In this document: positions 1 through 8,358 of the stretch, piece after piece
Numbering within the stretch: position 1 is the stretch's first letter
Layout of the letters: each line of letters begins with the position of its first letter
NCBI RefSeq assembly: GCF_009811555.1
Contig: NZ_BLIN01000005.1
Span: forward strand, 744,001-808,000
Length of the DNA stretch: 64,000 nucleotides
Origin: Streptomyces caniferus
GTDB lineage: Bacteria > Actinomycetota > Actinomycetes > Streptomycetales > Streptomycetaceae
Reading direction: 5' to 3'
Translations under genes and position numbers: made by a program
Notes under the pieces: model-generated
What the model was told of the DNA's origin: nothing
What the model saw: only the letters and a program-made list of their open reading frames with translations
The model's database searches: none

Positions 1-172
1 CGGTGAGCGCGGTGATCCGGCCGGTGCGCAGGCCGAGGCTGGTGCGCTGGAGCAGCGGCGGGCCGTCGGGGAGGCCGATGGCGAGGTCGGTGACCGTGAC
101 GGGCTGCGGGGTGTCGGCCGTGGCCGGGGAGGGGTCCTGGGGCAGGGGCGTGGGGCGGCCGGTGGTGGTCAT
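1..172 (-). CDS. ABC transporter ATP-binding protein, 5' end only (partial)
   Basis: Only the first 57 codons are inside the window; the gene runs off the left edge. The translation starts MTTTGRPTPLPQ and moves into the beta-strand layout of an ABC ATPase N-terminus (VTVTDLAIGL, then SLGLRTGRITALT, the lead-in to a Walker A loop that lies outside). Its ATG overlaps the stop of the upstream permease by four bases (ATGA), so it is the fourth gene of the leftward importer operon. By family it would energise uptake through the two permeases. Whether it is a single ATPase or an OppD-OppF-like fusion cannot be judged here. Confidence 0.8.
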   Translation of the reverse strand, partial: MTTTGRPTPLPQDPSPATADTPQPVTVTDLAIGLPDGPPLLQRTSLGLRTGRITALT

Positions 173-1011
173 CGCAGGGCGGCCCTCCGTGCGGTCGCGG
201 GTGCCAGGGCGTTGGCGGCGAGGTTGACGCTGATCGCGAGCAGACCGATGGCGAGGCCGGGGGCGACGACGGCCCAGGGGTTGAGGAGGATGCCGGGCCC
301 GTTCTCGCGGATCATCAGTGCCCAGTCGGCTTCGGGCGGTTGGGGGCCGAGCTGGAGGAAGCCGGCCATGGCGATGACATAGACGGCGTCGACGAAGCGC
401 AGGCCGAACAGGGCCAGGACGGTGGCACGGAGGTTGGGCAGGATCTCCCGCAGGGCCAGATGCCCGAGGCGCTCGCCGCTCGCGGTGGCCGCTTCGACGA
501 ATCCGCTGGTGGCCAGGGGCGCGGCGGCGCTGGCGACGATGCGCACGGCGTACGGGGTGCCCAGGGCGATGGCGGCCACGGAGATCGCGAGCCGCCCGCC
601 GCCGGGCCAGGCCAGGGCGAGGAGCATGATGCCCAGGACCGGTGGCAGCAGGATGGCGGTGTCCGCGGCGCGTTCGACGAGGCGTCCGAGCCGGGGACCG
701 AGGACCGCGAAGCAGCCGAGCAGGGTGGCCAGGAGGGTGACGACGGCGGCGACGATCAGGGCGCTGCCGATCAGGGCGCTGCCGCCGTGCAGCAGGCGGC
801 TGAGGACGTCGCGGCCGAGCTGGTCCCCGCCCAGGGCGGTGTCCGTGCCCGCCGTGCCGTAGGGCGCGGTGACGGGCTTGTCGACGGGGTGCGCGGCCAG
901 CAGCGGACCCGTCATCGCCAGCAGGACGAGCAGGACGGCGGGGACGACGGGCAGCAGGATCCGGGTCCGGGGGCGCGCGGGCCGCGGGCCGGGGACCACG
1001 ACGGCGGTCAT
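169..1011 (-). CDS. ABC transporter permease, DppC/NikC class
   Basis: Inner-membrane permease of about 280 residues, the normal length for the DppC/OppC/NikC class. It starts MTAVVVPGP, has a first membrane segment within residues 20-40, and then the soluble stretch containing GGDQLGRDVLSRLLHGG, a hallmark of C-type permeases of peptide/nickel importers. Several further hydrophobic segments follow, with an EAA-like cytoplasmic loop (EAATASGERLGHLALREILPN) that contacts the ATPase. The ATG is chosen because it overlaps the preceding permease stop by four bases. It pairs with the DppB-class permease upstream to form the channel of the iron-boxed importer. The substrate is inferred from context to be a metal chelate. 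Confidence 0.9.
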   Translation of the reverse strand: MTAVVVPGPRPARPRTRILLPVVPAVLLVLLAMTGPLLAAHPVDKPVTAPYGTAGTDTALGGDQLGRDVLSRLLHGGSALIGSALIVAAVVTLLATLLGCFAVLGPRLGRLVERAADTAILLPPVLGIMLLALAWPGGGRLAISVAAIALGTPYAVRIVASAAAPLATSGFVEAATASGERLGHLALREILPNLRATVLALFGLRFVDAVYVIAMAGFLQLGPQPPEADWALMIRENGPGILLNPWAVVAPGLAIGLLAISVNLAANALAPATARRAALR

Positions 1012-2018
1012 GAGCGGGCTCCCAGGGTGCGGGCGCGGACGAGGTCGGCCAGGAGGAGGACGACGGTGATCAGGGCGGCCGCGCAGGCGACGACGGCGGC
1101 GATGACGGGAGTGTCGCGGTCGGCGACGGCGCCGGCCAGCACCGTGCCGATGCCCGGGTAGTTGAAGAGGGTTTCCACGACGACGGTGCCGCCGAGCAGC
1201 ATGCCCGTGGAGGTGGCGATACCGGTGGCGATGGCCGGCCAGGCACCCGGCAGGGCGTGGCGCAGCAGGATGCGGCCGGTGGACAGCCCGTCGAGGCGGG
1301 CGGCCTCCACATGCGGGGTCGCGGCCTGGTCGGCGAGCGCGGCGCGGACGATACGGGTGTTCCAGCCGGTCTGCGGGACGGTCAGGGCCAGCACCGGCAT
1401 CACCAGCATGGACCAGGTGGCGGGAGCTCCGTCGGCGCCGGTGACCGTGGCGGCGGGCAGCCAGCCGGTCCACAGGGACAGCACCAGCAACAGGCCGATG
1501 GAGACCACGAATTCGGGCAGTGCGAAGCCGGCGGTGGAGGTGAGGTCCACGACGCGGTCCACGATTCCCCTGGGGCGGGCGGAGGCGCCAAGGCCCACGG
1601 CGAGCGCCGCGAGGACGGTCAGGACGAACGCGGTGCCGCCCAGCAGGACGGTGTTGGGCAGGGGCGCGGCGAGCAGATCGGTGACCCGCTCGCCGCGGGC
1701 GGAGGTGCCCAGACCGCCGGTGGGCAGGGCGGTGATCCAGTCCGCGAAGCGCTCCCACACCGGCCGGTCCAGGCCGAGCAGATGCCGGCGGGCGGCGAGG
1801 CCGGCGGCGCCCTCGCCGCGTTCGGAGGTGGCCGAGGCCGCGTCGCCGGGCAGCAGCTCGATCGCGGCGAACACCACGGCGAGCAGCACCAGCAGCATCA
1901 GGAGGCGTTTGCCGAGTACGGCGGCGCCCCGCAGGGCCAGGAGGCCGGCGCGGCGCGTGGCCGAGGCCGCCACGGGCCGTACGGCGGCCTCGGCCGGGCG
2001 GGTGGTGGTGCCGGTCAC
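1008..2018 (-). CDS. ABC transporter permease, DppB/NikB class
   Basis: Inner-membrane permease of about 336 residues. An N-terminal membrane segment (RLLMLLVLLAVVFAAIELLPGD) is typical of DppB/NikB proteins, and the EAA-like loop EAARLDGLSTGRILLRHALPGA lies in the second half. I use a GTG start at 2018-2016 because it gives a GTGA overlap with the stop of the binding-protein gene; upstream codons in frame lie inside that gene. It is translationally coupled on both sides. Together with the next permease it should form the heterodimeric channel of a peptide/nickel/metallophore-type importer. Confidence 0.88.
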   Translation of the reverse strand: MTGTTTRPAEAAVRPVAASATRRAGLLALRGAAVLGKRLLMLLVLLAVVFAAIELLPGDAASATSERGEGAAGLAARRHLLGLDRPVWERFADWITALPTGGLGTSARGERVTDLLAAPLPNTVLLGGTAFVLTVLAALAVGLGASARPRGIVDRVVDLTSTAGFALPEFVVSIGLLLVLSLWTGWLPAATVTGADGAPATWSMLVMPVLALTVPQTGWNTRIVRAALADQAATPHVEAARLDGLSTGRILLRHALPGAWPAIATGIATSTGMLLGGTVVVETLFNYPGIGTVLAGAVADRDTPVIAAVVACAAALITVVLLLADLVRARTLGARS

Positions 2019-3559
2019 CGCGCCAGCCACACGTTTTCGAGCTGGACGCGTCCGTAGCCGGGGAGTTGGGGAAGGCCGTGGACCGCGGGGGCGGCGAGGT
2101 CGATGCCGTCGGCCATGCCCCACAGCAGGTAGCCGGACCTGTCGTACTCGATCTGCTGGAGGTCGTGCAGGGCGGCGGTGCGGGCCTTGGGGCCAGGGGT
2201 GGCGAGGACCTTGTGGTAGGCGGCGTCGAAGGCCTCGTCGGACCAGTCGGCTTCGTTCTGGCCGGATCCGGTGGTCATGGTCTTGGAGGCGAAGAAGACC
2301 ACGGAGTCGTTGGTGCCCCAGTAGTTGGTGTAGAAGTCGCCCTTGAGCCAGGTCTTCTGGTAGAAGGTGCCGGACTCCTGCTTGACCACTTTGACCTTGA
2401 TGCCGGCTTCGCGGGCCTGGGAGGCGAACAGCGTCGCGGACTCCGCGAGCCCGGGGACGTCCTCGGTGGTGACCAGTTCGTACGTCCTGGAGAAGTCGAA
2501 CCCGGCGTCCTTCAGCAGTTTCCGGGCCCGGGCCAGGTCGCGGTGGCGCTGCGGGATGCTCGTGGCGTAGTCGGGGTCGCCGGTGCCCAGGATGTCGTTG
2601 GCGACGGTGCCGTACCCGGACAGGACCTGTCGGACCATCGCCTTGCGGTCCACGATCAGCTTCATCGCGGCACGGACCCCGGGGTCGGCGAAGGGGCCGC
2701 CGGAGGTGCGCATGACGAGGGGCATCGCCATGTCGTTGGGGCGCCGGACGACCTGGATGTCCTTGCGGGCGGCCGCGGTGCGGGCGGCGACGGCACCGGC
2801 GTTGGAGGCCACGTCGATCTGGCCGGACATCAGGGCGTTCGCCATCGCCTGAGGGCTTTCGAACATGGTCACCTCGATGGCGTCGAGGTGGACCGGGCCG
2901 CCGTGCCAGTGGGCGTTGCGCAGCAGCCGGGCGTTGCCGCCGCGGTACCAGTCGAGCCTGAAGGGGCCGGTGCCGGGCGCCTCGGCGATGTCCTTGTCGG
3001 GGGTGTTCTTCTTGAGGACGAACGTCGACAGGCGGGTGAGCAGGGGGAGTTCGGCGTTGGCGAAGTCGGAGACGAGGACGACGGTGTCCTTGCCCTCGGC
3101 CGTGATGTGGTCCGCCTTGATTCCGGGCAGCCGCGCGGCGCCCGCGGGGGTGTTGCGCAGCCGGCGCAGCGACCACACCACGTCGTCGGCGGTGACCGGG
3201 GTCCCGTCGTGGAAGGTCGCGCCCTTGGCGACGGTGAACCGCCAGGTGGTGAGGTCCTTCGACGGCTTCCAGGAGGAGGCGAGGCGGCCGACGGTGTTGT
3301 CCTTGAGGCCCGGCGCGGTGAGGGTGTCGTGGACGAGGGCGATGACGAGGTAGTCGCTCTCGTTGCCCTGGGTGCCGTGCGGGTCGCGGGTGATCGCCGA
3401 GGAGCGGCCGAGCGCGCCGATGCGCAGGGTGCCGCCCTTTCTCGGCTTGCCGCCGGAGCCGGAGGACCGGGCACGGTCGCCTCCGCCGCAGGCGGTGAGC
3501 AGCGCGGCCGCGCCCATCCCCCCGCCGGCCCACAACACCTGACGCCTGCTCCAGTCCAT
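2015..3559 (-). CDS. ABC transporter substrate-binding lipoprotein, peptide/nickel (SBP_bac_5) family
   Basis: A 514-residue extracytoplasmic solute-binding protein that captures ligand and delivers it to the permeases. The N-terminus has twin arginines (WSRRQVLWAGG) and a lipobox LTAC with the acylated cysteine at about residue 24. The mature part shows the family-5 architecture: KGGTLRIG near residue 40, then the WKPSKDLTTWRFTVAKGATFHDGTPVTADDV-like core near residue 100. This family includes DppA, NikA and the staphylopine-binding protein CntA. It is the first gene of the leftward operon, and an iron box ends 28 bases upstream of its ATG, so repression by iron-loaded DmdR/IdeR is likely. 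The ligand is inferred to be the metallophore made by the divergent genes. Confidence 0.9.
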   Translation of the reverse strand: MDWSRRQVLWAGGGMGAAALLTACGGGDRARSSGSGGKPRKGGTLRIGALGRSSAITRDPHGTQGNESDYLVIALVHDTLTAPGLKDNTVGRLASSWKPSKDLTTWRFTVAKGATFHDGTPVTADDVVWSLRRLRNTPAGAARLPGIKADHITAEGKDTVVLVSDFANAELPLLTRLSTFVLKKNTPDKDIAEAPGTGPFRLDWYRGGNARLLRNAHWHGGPVHLDAIEVTMFESPQAMANALMSGQIDVASNAGAVAARTAAARKDIQVVRRPNDMAMPLVMRTSGGPFADPGVRAAMKLIVDRKAMVRQVLSGYGTVANDILGTGDPDYATSIPQRHRDLARARKLLKDAGFDFSRTYELVTTEDVPGLAESATLFASQAREAGIKVKVVKQESGTFYQKTWLKGDFYTNYWGTNDSVVFFASKTMTTGSGQNEADWSDEAFDAAYHKVLATPGPKARTAALHDLQQIEYDRSGYLLWGMADGIDLAAPAVHGLPQLPGYGRVQLENVWLAR

Positions 3560-3586
3560 GCCGAACTCCCCCTCGGATCCGAGTGC

Positions 3587-3605
3587 TTAGGTTTGCCTAC
3601 CCTAA
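3587..3605. promoter_or_regulatory. Iron box A (DmdR/IdeR operator) for the importer operon
   Basis: TTAGGTTTGCCTACCCTAA is a 19-bp imperfect palindrome with TTAGG/CCTAA ends. It closely matches the Streptomyces DmdR1 / mycobacterial IdeR iron-box consensus known from siderophore promoters. It lies just upstream of the binding-protein ATG. Confidence 0.9.
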
Positions 3606-3717
3606 GGATCAACACCTCCGCAAGGGCGCCTGTCGCGTGCGCCCGTGACGAGAAAATGTCAACTCGGCATTACTTGGCGGGAGTTGTGCAAAGCCGGATA
3701 CATGGGTGCGATGCAAG

Positions 3718-3736
3718 TTAGGTTTGCCTTACCTAA
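3718..3736. promoter_or_regulatory. Iron box B (DmdR/IdeR operator) for the biosynthesis operon
   Basis: TTAGGTTTGCCTTACCTAA is a second 19-bp iron box, nearly identical to box A and about 112 bp from it. The palindrome TTAGGT/ACCTAA is perfect over the outer six bases. It sits about 150 bp before the hydroxylase ATG, so the rightward operon should also be iron-repressed. Confidence 0.92.
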
Positions 3737-3888
3737 TATTCGTGGGTACCTTCGTCACCGTTCGCCGGACGCCGGGCGCGGAGCCGCACTTCCCTCCCCC
3801 GCCCGGCCTGTCGAGCGCGCCGCGCCCTGGCCACGCGCTGCCGCGCCGGACCCGGTTCCTCGCCCGCAACGGAAGGGAACGCCTCGAC

Positions 3889-4881
3889 ATGAGCACGGGA
3901 GCACCTGTCCGCCGGCTCGATACCACCAGCGCCGAAGAACTGTGCCGGGCCGCCGAGAAGATCCTCACCGAGTGCGGCACCTCGGCCGCTTCACCCGAAC
4001 TCCTCGCCCGTGTCGCCGAGTCCGCCGGCGATCTGAACGAGCGGATCCGCCACGAACTGCGCCCCGTCGACACGGACGACGGCCTCTTCGTCCTGCGCGG
4101 CCTGGCGGTCGACGACACCGCGATAGGCGCCACGCCCGCCGGCTGGGCCACCGCCGGCGACAGCGGAGCCCTCCACGACATCGTCCTGCTCCTCCTCGCC
4201 ACGGTCATGGGCAACCCCCTCGCCTGGGAGGGACAGCAGGACGGCCGTTTCGTGCACAACATCGTCCCCGCTCCCGGGCACGAGACCGCACAGACCGGCG
4301 CCAGCAGCACCGTGCTGCTCAGCCCGCACACCGAGGACGCCTTCCACCCCGGCCGCGCACACCTGCTGATGCTCGGCTGTATGCGCAACCGCGACAACAT
4401 CGCCACCACCGCGGCCAGCATCCGCCACGTCAGGCTCGACGAGGCCGATATCGCCCTGCTGACCCGCCCGTTGCTGCCGATCCTCCCCGACGACGCCTAC
4501 GCCGAGGCGCAGGGCTTCGACGGCGGGGAGCCGCCGTGCGTGCCGACGCTCTTCCACGCCGAGGACGGCCTGACCCTCCGCTTCGACCCGGCCTACACCC
4601 CCGTCGACGAGGCCCCGCCCGCCCACCGGGCCGCGTACCGGCGGCTGGCGGCCGAACTCGCCCGCGTCTCGCGCGCCGTGAGCCTGAGTCCCGGCGAGGT
4701 CCTGGTCGTGGACAACGACCTCGTCGTTCATGGCCGCGTCCCCTTCGCGCCCCGCTACGACGGCACCGACCGCTGGCTCAAGCGTGCCTCCGTCCGTGTT
4801 CCCGCGCGCCGGACACGCCCCCTGACCGAAGAGCACGAGCACGGCTACGGTCAGGCCGCCGTCGAAGCCCATGCCGCCTGA
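3889..4881 (+). CDS. Fe(II)/alpha-ketoglutarate amino-acid hydroxylase (clavaminate synthase-like)
   Basis: A 330-residue non-haem iron dioxygenase of the clavaminate synthase/TauD superfamily. The metal triad is visible: His147 and Glu149 in the motif HTED, and distal His281 in VVHGRVPF. Arg299 in DRWLKR is placed to bind the alpha-ketoglutarate carboxylate. Length and motif spacing resemble the beta-hydroxylases of free arginine or asparagine (VioC, AsnO group), so the likely reaction is hydroxylation of an amino acid or amino-acid unit. The ATG at 3889 has a GGAAGGGA ribosome site 11 bases upstream. It is the first gene of the iron-boxed operon. Hydroxylating arginine would fit an ethylenediamine-type metallophore, but the substrate is inference. 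Confidence 0.85.
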   Translation: MSTGAPVRRLDTTSAEELCRAAEKILTECGTSAASPELLARVAESAGDLNERIRHELRPVDTDDGLFVLRGLAVDDTAIGATPAGWATAGDSGALHDIVLLLLATVMGNPLAWEGQQDGRFVHNIVPAPGHETAQTGASSTVLLSPHTEDAFHPGRAHLLMLGCMRNRDNIATTAASIRHVRLDEADIALLTRPLLPILPDDAYAEAQGFDGGEPPCVPTLFHAEDGLTLRFDPAYTPVDEAPPAHRAAYRRLAAELARVSRAVSLSPGEVLVVDNDLVVHGRVPFAPRYDGTDRWLKRASVRVPARRTRPLTEEHEHGYGQAAVEAHAA

Positions 4882-4908
4882 CCGCTCCGCACCCCACCGA
4901 GGACGGAC

Positions 4909-5934
4909 ATGACCGAGACCACTGTGGCCGGCTCCACCGAGTCCATAACCGCCGACGACACGACCCTGCGGGTGCTCTCCACCAGCGACCTGGCCGGCAT
5001 CGACATCACCCTCACCGACGTCGTGACCACGGTCGAGGGCGCCTACCGCACACTGGCCGCGGGCCAGTCGGACAACCCCCGCAAACTGACCGTCAAGCCC
5101 GGGGACGGGCACTCCGTCTCCTACGCGATGCTCGGCCGGGACGGGTCCCGCAACGTCGTCGCGATCAAGACCTCCTACAAGCACGGACTCGACAAGGCGC
5201 GCGACGAGCAGCACTACTACACCGCGCTCACCCTCTACGACGACGTCACGGGTCTGCCCGTCGCGATGATGGACTGCGGCCGCATCGGCTCGCTGCGCAC
5301 CCCGGCCGTCTCCGCCCTCCTGGCCCGCGAATGCGCCCGGCCCGGCGCCCGCAGCGCGCTGGTCATCGGCACCGGAACCCAGGGGCGCCTGGCGCTGCCC
5401 TTCCTGCTGACGACGCTCCCGGACCTGGACCGTCTGATGGTCTTCGGCACCCACTCCGACGGCATCGCCGCCGTACGCGAGCAGGTGCGCGCCCACTTCC
5501 CCGACCGGGACGTGGAGATCGTCACCGACCTGCGGGCCGCCGCGGCCGAGTCCGACGTCCTCGTCGCCACCGCCGGCGGACACACCCCCGCCGCCGTCGA
5601 GGCCGACTGGCTGCGGCCCGGTGCGCTCTCGATCCTGGTGGGCCACGGACTGGCGCCGTCCACCCTGCACCGCGCCGATCGCGTCGTGGCCACCAGCGCG
5701 GCACAAATGAAGGTCACCGGCACCGACATGGCCGACGGGGACGGTAATTTCCCGGCCGTGGACACCGAGTTCCCGCCCGTCCTCGCGGGCACCGCACCCG
5801 GCCGCCGCTCGGCGCGGGAACGCGTCTTCGCCTACAACAGCGGACTCGTCGTCACCGATATCGCGCTGGGCCACCGCTTCGCCCAACTCGCCCTCGACCA
5901 GGGGCTGGGAGTGCGGGTGCCGCTGTGGCAGTGA
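4909..5934 (+). CDS. Ornithine cyclodeaminase / SbnB-family NAD-dependent dehydrogenase
   Basis: A 341-residue member of the ornithine cyclodeaminase/mu-crystallin family. The dinucleotide-binding loop IGTGTQGR is at about 153-160, and the preceding RIGSLRTPAVSALLA block with a conserved Lys near residue 88 (VAIKTSY) is typical of the family. SbnB of staphyloferrin B biosynthesis oxidises N-(1-amino-1-carboxyl-2-ethyl)-glutamate to release 2,3-diaminopropionate. Alternatively, the reverse chemistry would make a secondary amine by reductive condensation, as in opine synthesis. Because a decarboxylase sits between this gene and the SbnA-like gene, the reductive direction is plausible here. It lies 27 bases after the hydroxylase and overlaps the decarboxylase. 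Confidence 0.82.
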   Translation: MTETTVAGSTESITADDTTLRVLSTSDLAGIDITLTDVVTTVEGAYRTLAAGQSDNPRKLTVKPGDGHSVSYAMLGRDGSRNVVAIKTSYKHGLDKARDEQHYYTALTLYDDVTGLPVAMMDCGRIGSLRTPAVSALLARECARPGARSALVIGTGTQGRLALPFLLTTLPDLDRLMVFGTHSDGIAAVREQVRAHFPDRDVEIVTDLRAAAAESDVLVATAGGHTPAAVEADWLRPGALSILVGHGLAPSTLHRADRVVATSAAQMKVTGTDMADGDGNFPAVDTEFPPVLAGTAPGRRSARERVFAYNSGLVVTDIALGHRFAQLALDQGLGVRVPLWQ

Positions 5935-7307
5935 GCGACCCGCGCACCGCGACGGTGCCGACCCTGCCCGCCCATGCCGATCCCGACACCGGTCGCGTCC
6001 TGGACAGCGGACTGCTGCACGAGCTGTCCCACGCCTTCGGCGGCCCCTTCCACTTCCTGCTGCCGCACCGCTTCGACGCCCACCTCGCCGCCTTCCGCGC
6101 CGCGCTGCGCGATGCCGGGGTGGAGGGGCGGGTGTACTACGCGAAGAAGGCCAACAAGGCAGCGGTGTGGATGGAACGCTGCGCCGCCCACGGCGCGGGC
6201 GTGGACGTCGCCAGCGCACCGGAACTGCGCGAGGCCCTCGGCCACGGGGTACGCGGCGAGAGCATCGTCGTCACCGGTCCGGCGAAGAGCGACGAACTGC
6301 TGCGGCTGGCCGTCCTCCAGGGGTGTCTGATCGCCGTGGACGCCCTCGACGAACTCGACCTGCTCATCACACTCGCCCTGACCGGCGCCGTACGCCCCGC
6401 CCGGCTGCTGCTGCGCCGGCTCCCCCCGGCGCAGCGGCACAGCCGGTTCGGCATGGACGCCGCAGAGGTGGCGGCGGCCATGGACCGCTGTGTCACCGCC
6501 GGGGACGCCGTACGGATGGAGGGCTTCAGCTTCCACCTGTCCGGCTACGCCACCCGGCCGCGCGCCGCTCTCGCGGCGGAACTCGTCGACCTGTGCCTGC
6601 GAGCGCGCGTCCTGGGACTGCAGGCGGACCGGATCAGCATCGGCGGCGGTTTCGCCGTCGACTACAGCTCCGCGGAGGACTGGCACGGCTTCCTCGCCGA
6701 CCAGCGGCCCGAGCACTACCACGCACGCAAGGCGTTCCGGACCGGGGACTTCTACCCGTACCACTCCCCCGTCGCCGGAGCCGATGCGCTGCGCGCCGTC
6801 CTGGCCGCCGTCCCCGAGGGCGGCCGCGCCGGCCTGGCCGCACGGCTCAGGGAGACCGGGACGCTCCTGATGATGGAGCCCGGCCGCGCCCTGCTCGACC
6901 GGGCGGGGGCGTCGGTCTTCCGCGTCCAGGGGGTCAAGGACCGGGGCGGCTACCGGATCGTCACCGTCGACGGCACCAGCCTGAGCCTGTCCGAGCAGTG
7001 GTTCAACAGCGAGTACCTCCCCGACCCGTACCTGGTGACGCCGGCCGGGCGGGCCGGCGGCAGTGAGATCCACCCGGCATGTGTGGCAGGCGCGTCCTGC
7101 CTGGAGTCGGACCTGCTCACCTGGCGCAAGGTCCCCTTCCCCGCCCGCCCCCGGGTCGGCGACCTGCTGGTCTACCCGAACACGGCCGGGTACCAGATGG
7201 ACTCCAACGAGTCGCCGTTCCACGACCTGCCGCTGCCGCCCAAGGTCGTACTCGACCGCCTGGACGGCCGCCCGCGCTGGCGCCTCGACCGCCGTCCCGC
7301 CTGCTGA
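5931..7307 (+). CDS. PLP-dependent decarboxylase, fold III (SbnH / diaminopimelate decarboxylase-like)
   Basis: A roughly 458-residue group IV decarboxylase. The N-terminal alanine-racemase-like barrel carries YYAKKANK near residue 70, with the Schiff-base lysine in KAN. The C-terminal beta domain has the catalytic-cysteine motif ASCLESD and ends with the conserved YQMDSNESPFHD-like segment. I take GTG 5931 (GTGA overlap with the previous stop); GTG 5925 is also possible. SbnH, the closest known pathway analogue, decarboxylates a diaminopropionate-derived intermediate to leave an ethylenediamine unit. The same role is inferred here, acting on the product of the SbnA-like enzyme. Confidence 0.83.
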   Translation: MSDPRTATVPTLPAHADPDTGRVLDSGLLHELSHAFGGPFHFLLPHRFDAHLAAFRAALRDAGVEGRVYYAKKANKAAVWMERCAAHGAGVDVASAPELREALGHGVRGESIVVTGPAKSDELLRLAVLQGCLIAVDALDELDLLITLALTGAVRPARLLLRRLPPAQRHSRFGMDAAEVAAAMDRCVTAGDAVRMEGFSFHLSGYATRPRAALAAELVDLCLRARVLGLQADRISIGGGFAVDYSSAEDWHGFLADQRPEHYHARKAFRTGDFYPYHSPVAGADALRAVLAAVPEGGRAGLAARLRETGTLLMMEPGRALLDRAGASVFRVQGVKDRGGYRIVTVDGTSLSLSEQWFNSEYLPDPYLVTPAGRAGGSEIHPACVAGASCLESDLLTWRKVPFPARPRVGDLLVYPNTAGYQMDSNESPFHDLPLPPKVVLDRLDGRPRWRLDRRPAC

Positions 7308-7332
7308 CCCTCTCACCGCCCAGGAGTTCCCC

Positions 7333-8358
7333 ATGAACGAGGCCCTCGCGCGCCCCGCCGTGGTCTCCCGCCTCTCCGACCTCATCGGCCGCACCCCGCT
7401 CTTGGAGCTGTGCCGCACCGAGACCGGCAGCCGTCTCCTGCTCAAGCTGGAGATGTACAACCCCACCGGCACCGCCAAGATCCGCATGGCACGCGCCATG
7501 GTCGATGCCGCGGAGCGGCGCGGCGAACTGCGGCCCGGCGGCCGCATCATCGAGTCAACCTCCGGCAACACCGGACTGGGCCTGGCGGTCATCGCCGCGG
7601 AACGCGGCTACACCTTCACCGCCGTCGTCGACCACCACGCCGCCCCCGACAAGCTCCGCGGCATGCGGGCGCTGGGCACCGAACTCGTCTACGTCGTCGA
7701 TGACGGCACCGAGGAGCTCGCCACCGCCGCCCGCGAGGAGTTGGCCGAGGACATGGCGCGCGGCCAGGACAACACCGTCTTCACCGAGCAGCACAACAAC
7801 CCCGCCAACGGCGCCGGCTACTTCCCCGTGGCCCACGAGCTCCATCAGGCCCTGGACGGGAGGATCGATGTCCTGATCGGCGCGGTGGGCACCGGCGGCG
7901 CGCTGTGCGGCACCACCCGCGAACTGCGCACGCTGGTGCCCGGCTGCATCACGGTCGGCGTCGAGCCCAAGGGCTCGATCGCGTTCGGCGGCCCGGCCCA
8001 CGACTACTACCAGTCCGGGACCGGTACGCCCGAAGGTGCCGAGATCGGCGCGCTCGTCGACTTCGGCCTGATCGACGTAGGCGTCAAGGTCGGCGACATC
8101 GAAGCCTTCGCCACCGCACGCGCCGTCGCCCGCACCGGCCTGCTCATCGGCGGCTCGGCCGGCGGCGTGGTCCACGAGGCCCTGGCCCGCCTGCCCGCCC
8201 TCCCCCCGGGCAGCACCATGGTGGCGCTGGTCAACGACGGCGGGGAGAAATACCTCGACACCGTCTTCGACGACGACTGGATGCAGGCCCGAAACCTCAT
8301 CGATCTCGACCTGGAACGCGAGATCGACGAGACCCTCACCAAACTCCGCAGGATCTGA
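7333..8358 (+). CDS. SbnA-like PLP synthase (cysteine synthase superfamily)
   Basis: A 341-residue fold-II PLP enzyme. The PLP lysine lies in YNPTGTAKIRMA near residue 40, the substrate-carboxylate loop is STSGNTGLG, and the glycine-rich phosphate loop is GAVGTGGALCG. SbnA-type enzymes replace the phosphate of O-phosphoserine with the amino group of glutamate; related enzymes of the EDDS pathway would use aspartate. It should make the C-N bond that starts the ethylenediamine backbone. The C-terminal tail ends LREIDETL-like, longer than in CysK, as in SbnA. The ATG has GGAG 9 bases upstream. The stop overlaps the MATE start (TGATG). Confidence 0.85.
   Translation: MNEALARPAVVSRLSDLIGRTPLLELCRTETGSRLLLKLEMYNPTGTAKIRMARAMVDAAERRGELRPGGRIIESTSGNTGLGLAVIAAERGYTFTAVVDHHAAPDKLRGMRALGTELVYVVDDGTEELATAAREELAEDMARGQDNTVFTEQHNNPANGAGYFPVAHELHQALDGRIDVLIGAVGTGGALCGTTRELRTLVPGCITVGVEPKGSIAFGGPAHDYYQSGTGTPEGAEIGALVDFGLIDVGVKVGDIEAFATARAVARTGLLIGGSAGGVVHEALARLPALPPGSTMVALVNDGGEKYLDTVFDDDWMQARNLIDLDLEREIDETLTKLRRI

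Noticed and set aside
3645..5747. A 700-residue + strand frame across the iron box and hydroxylase genes
   Set aside because: It is Arg/Pro-rich and out of frame with the motif-bearing hydroxylase and dehydrogenase. It is a shadow.
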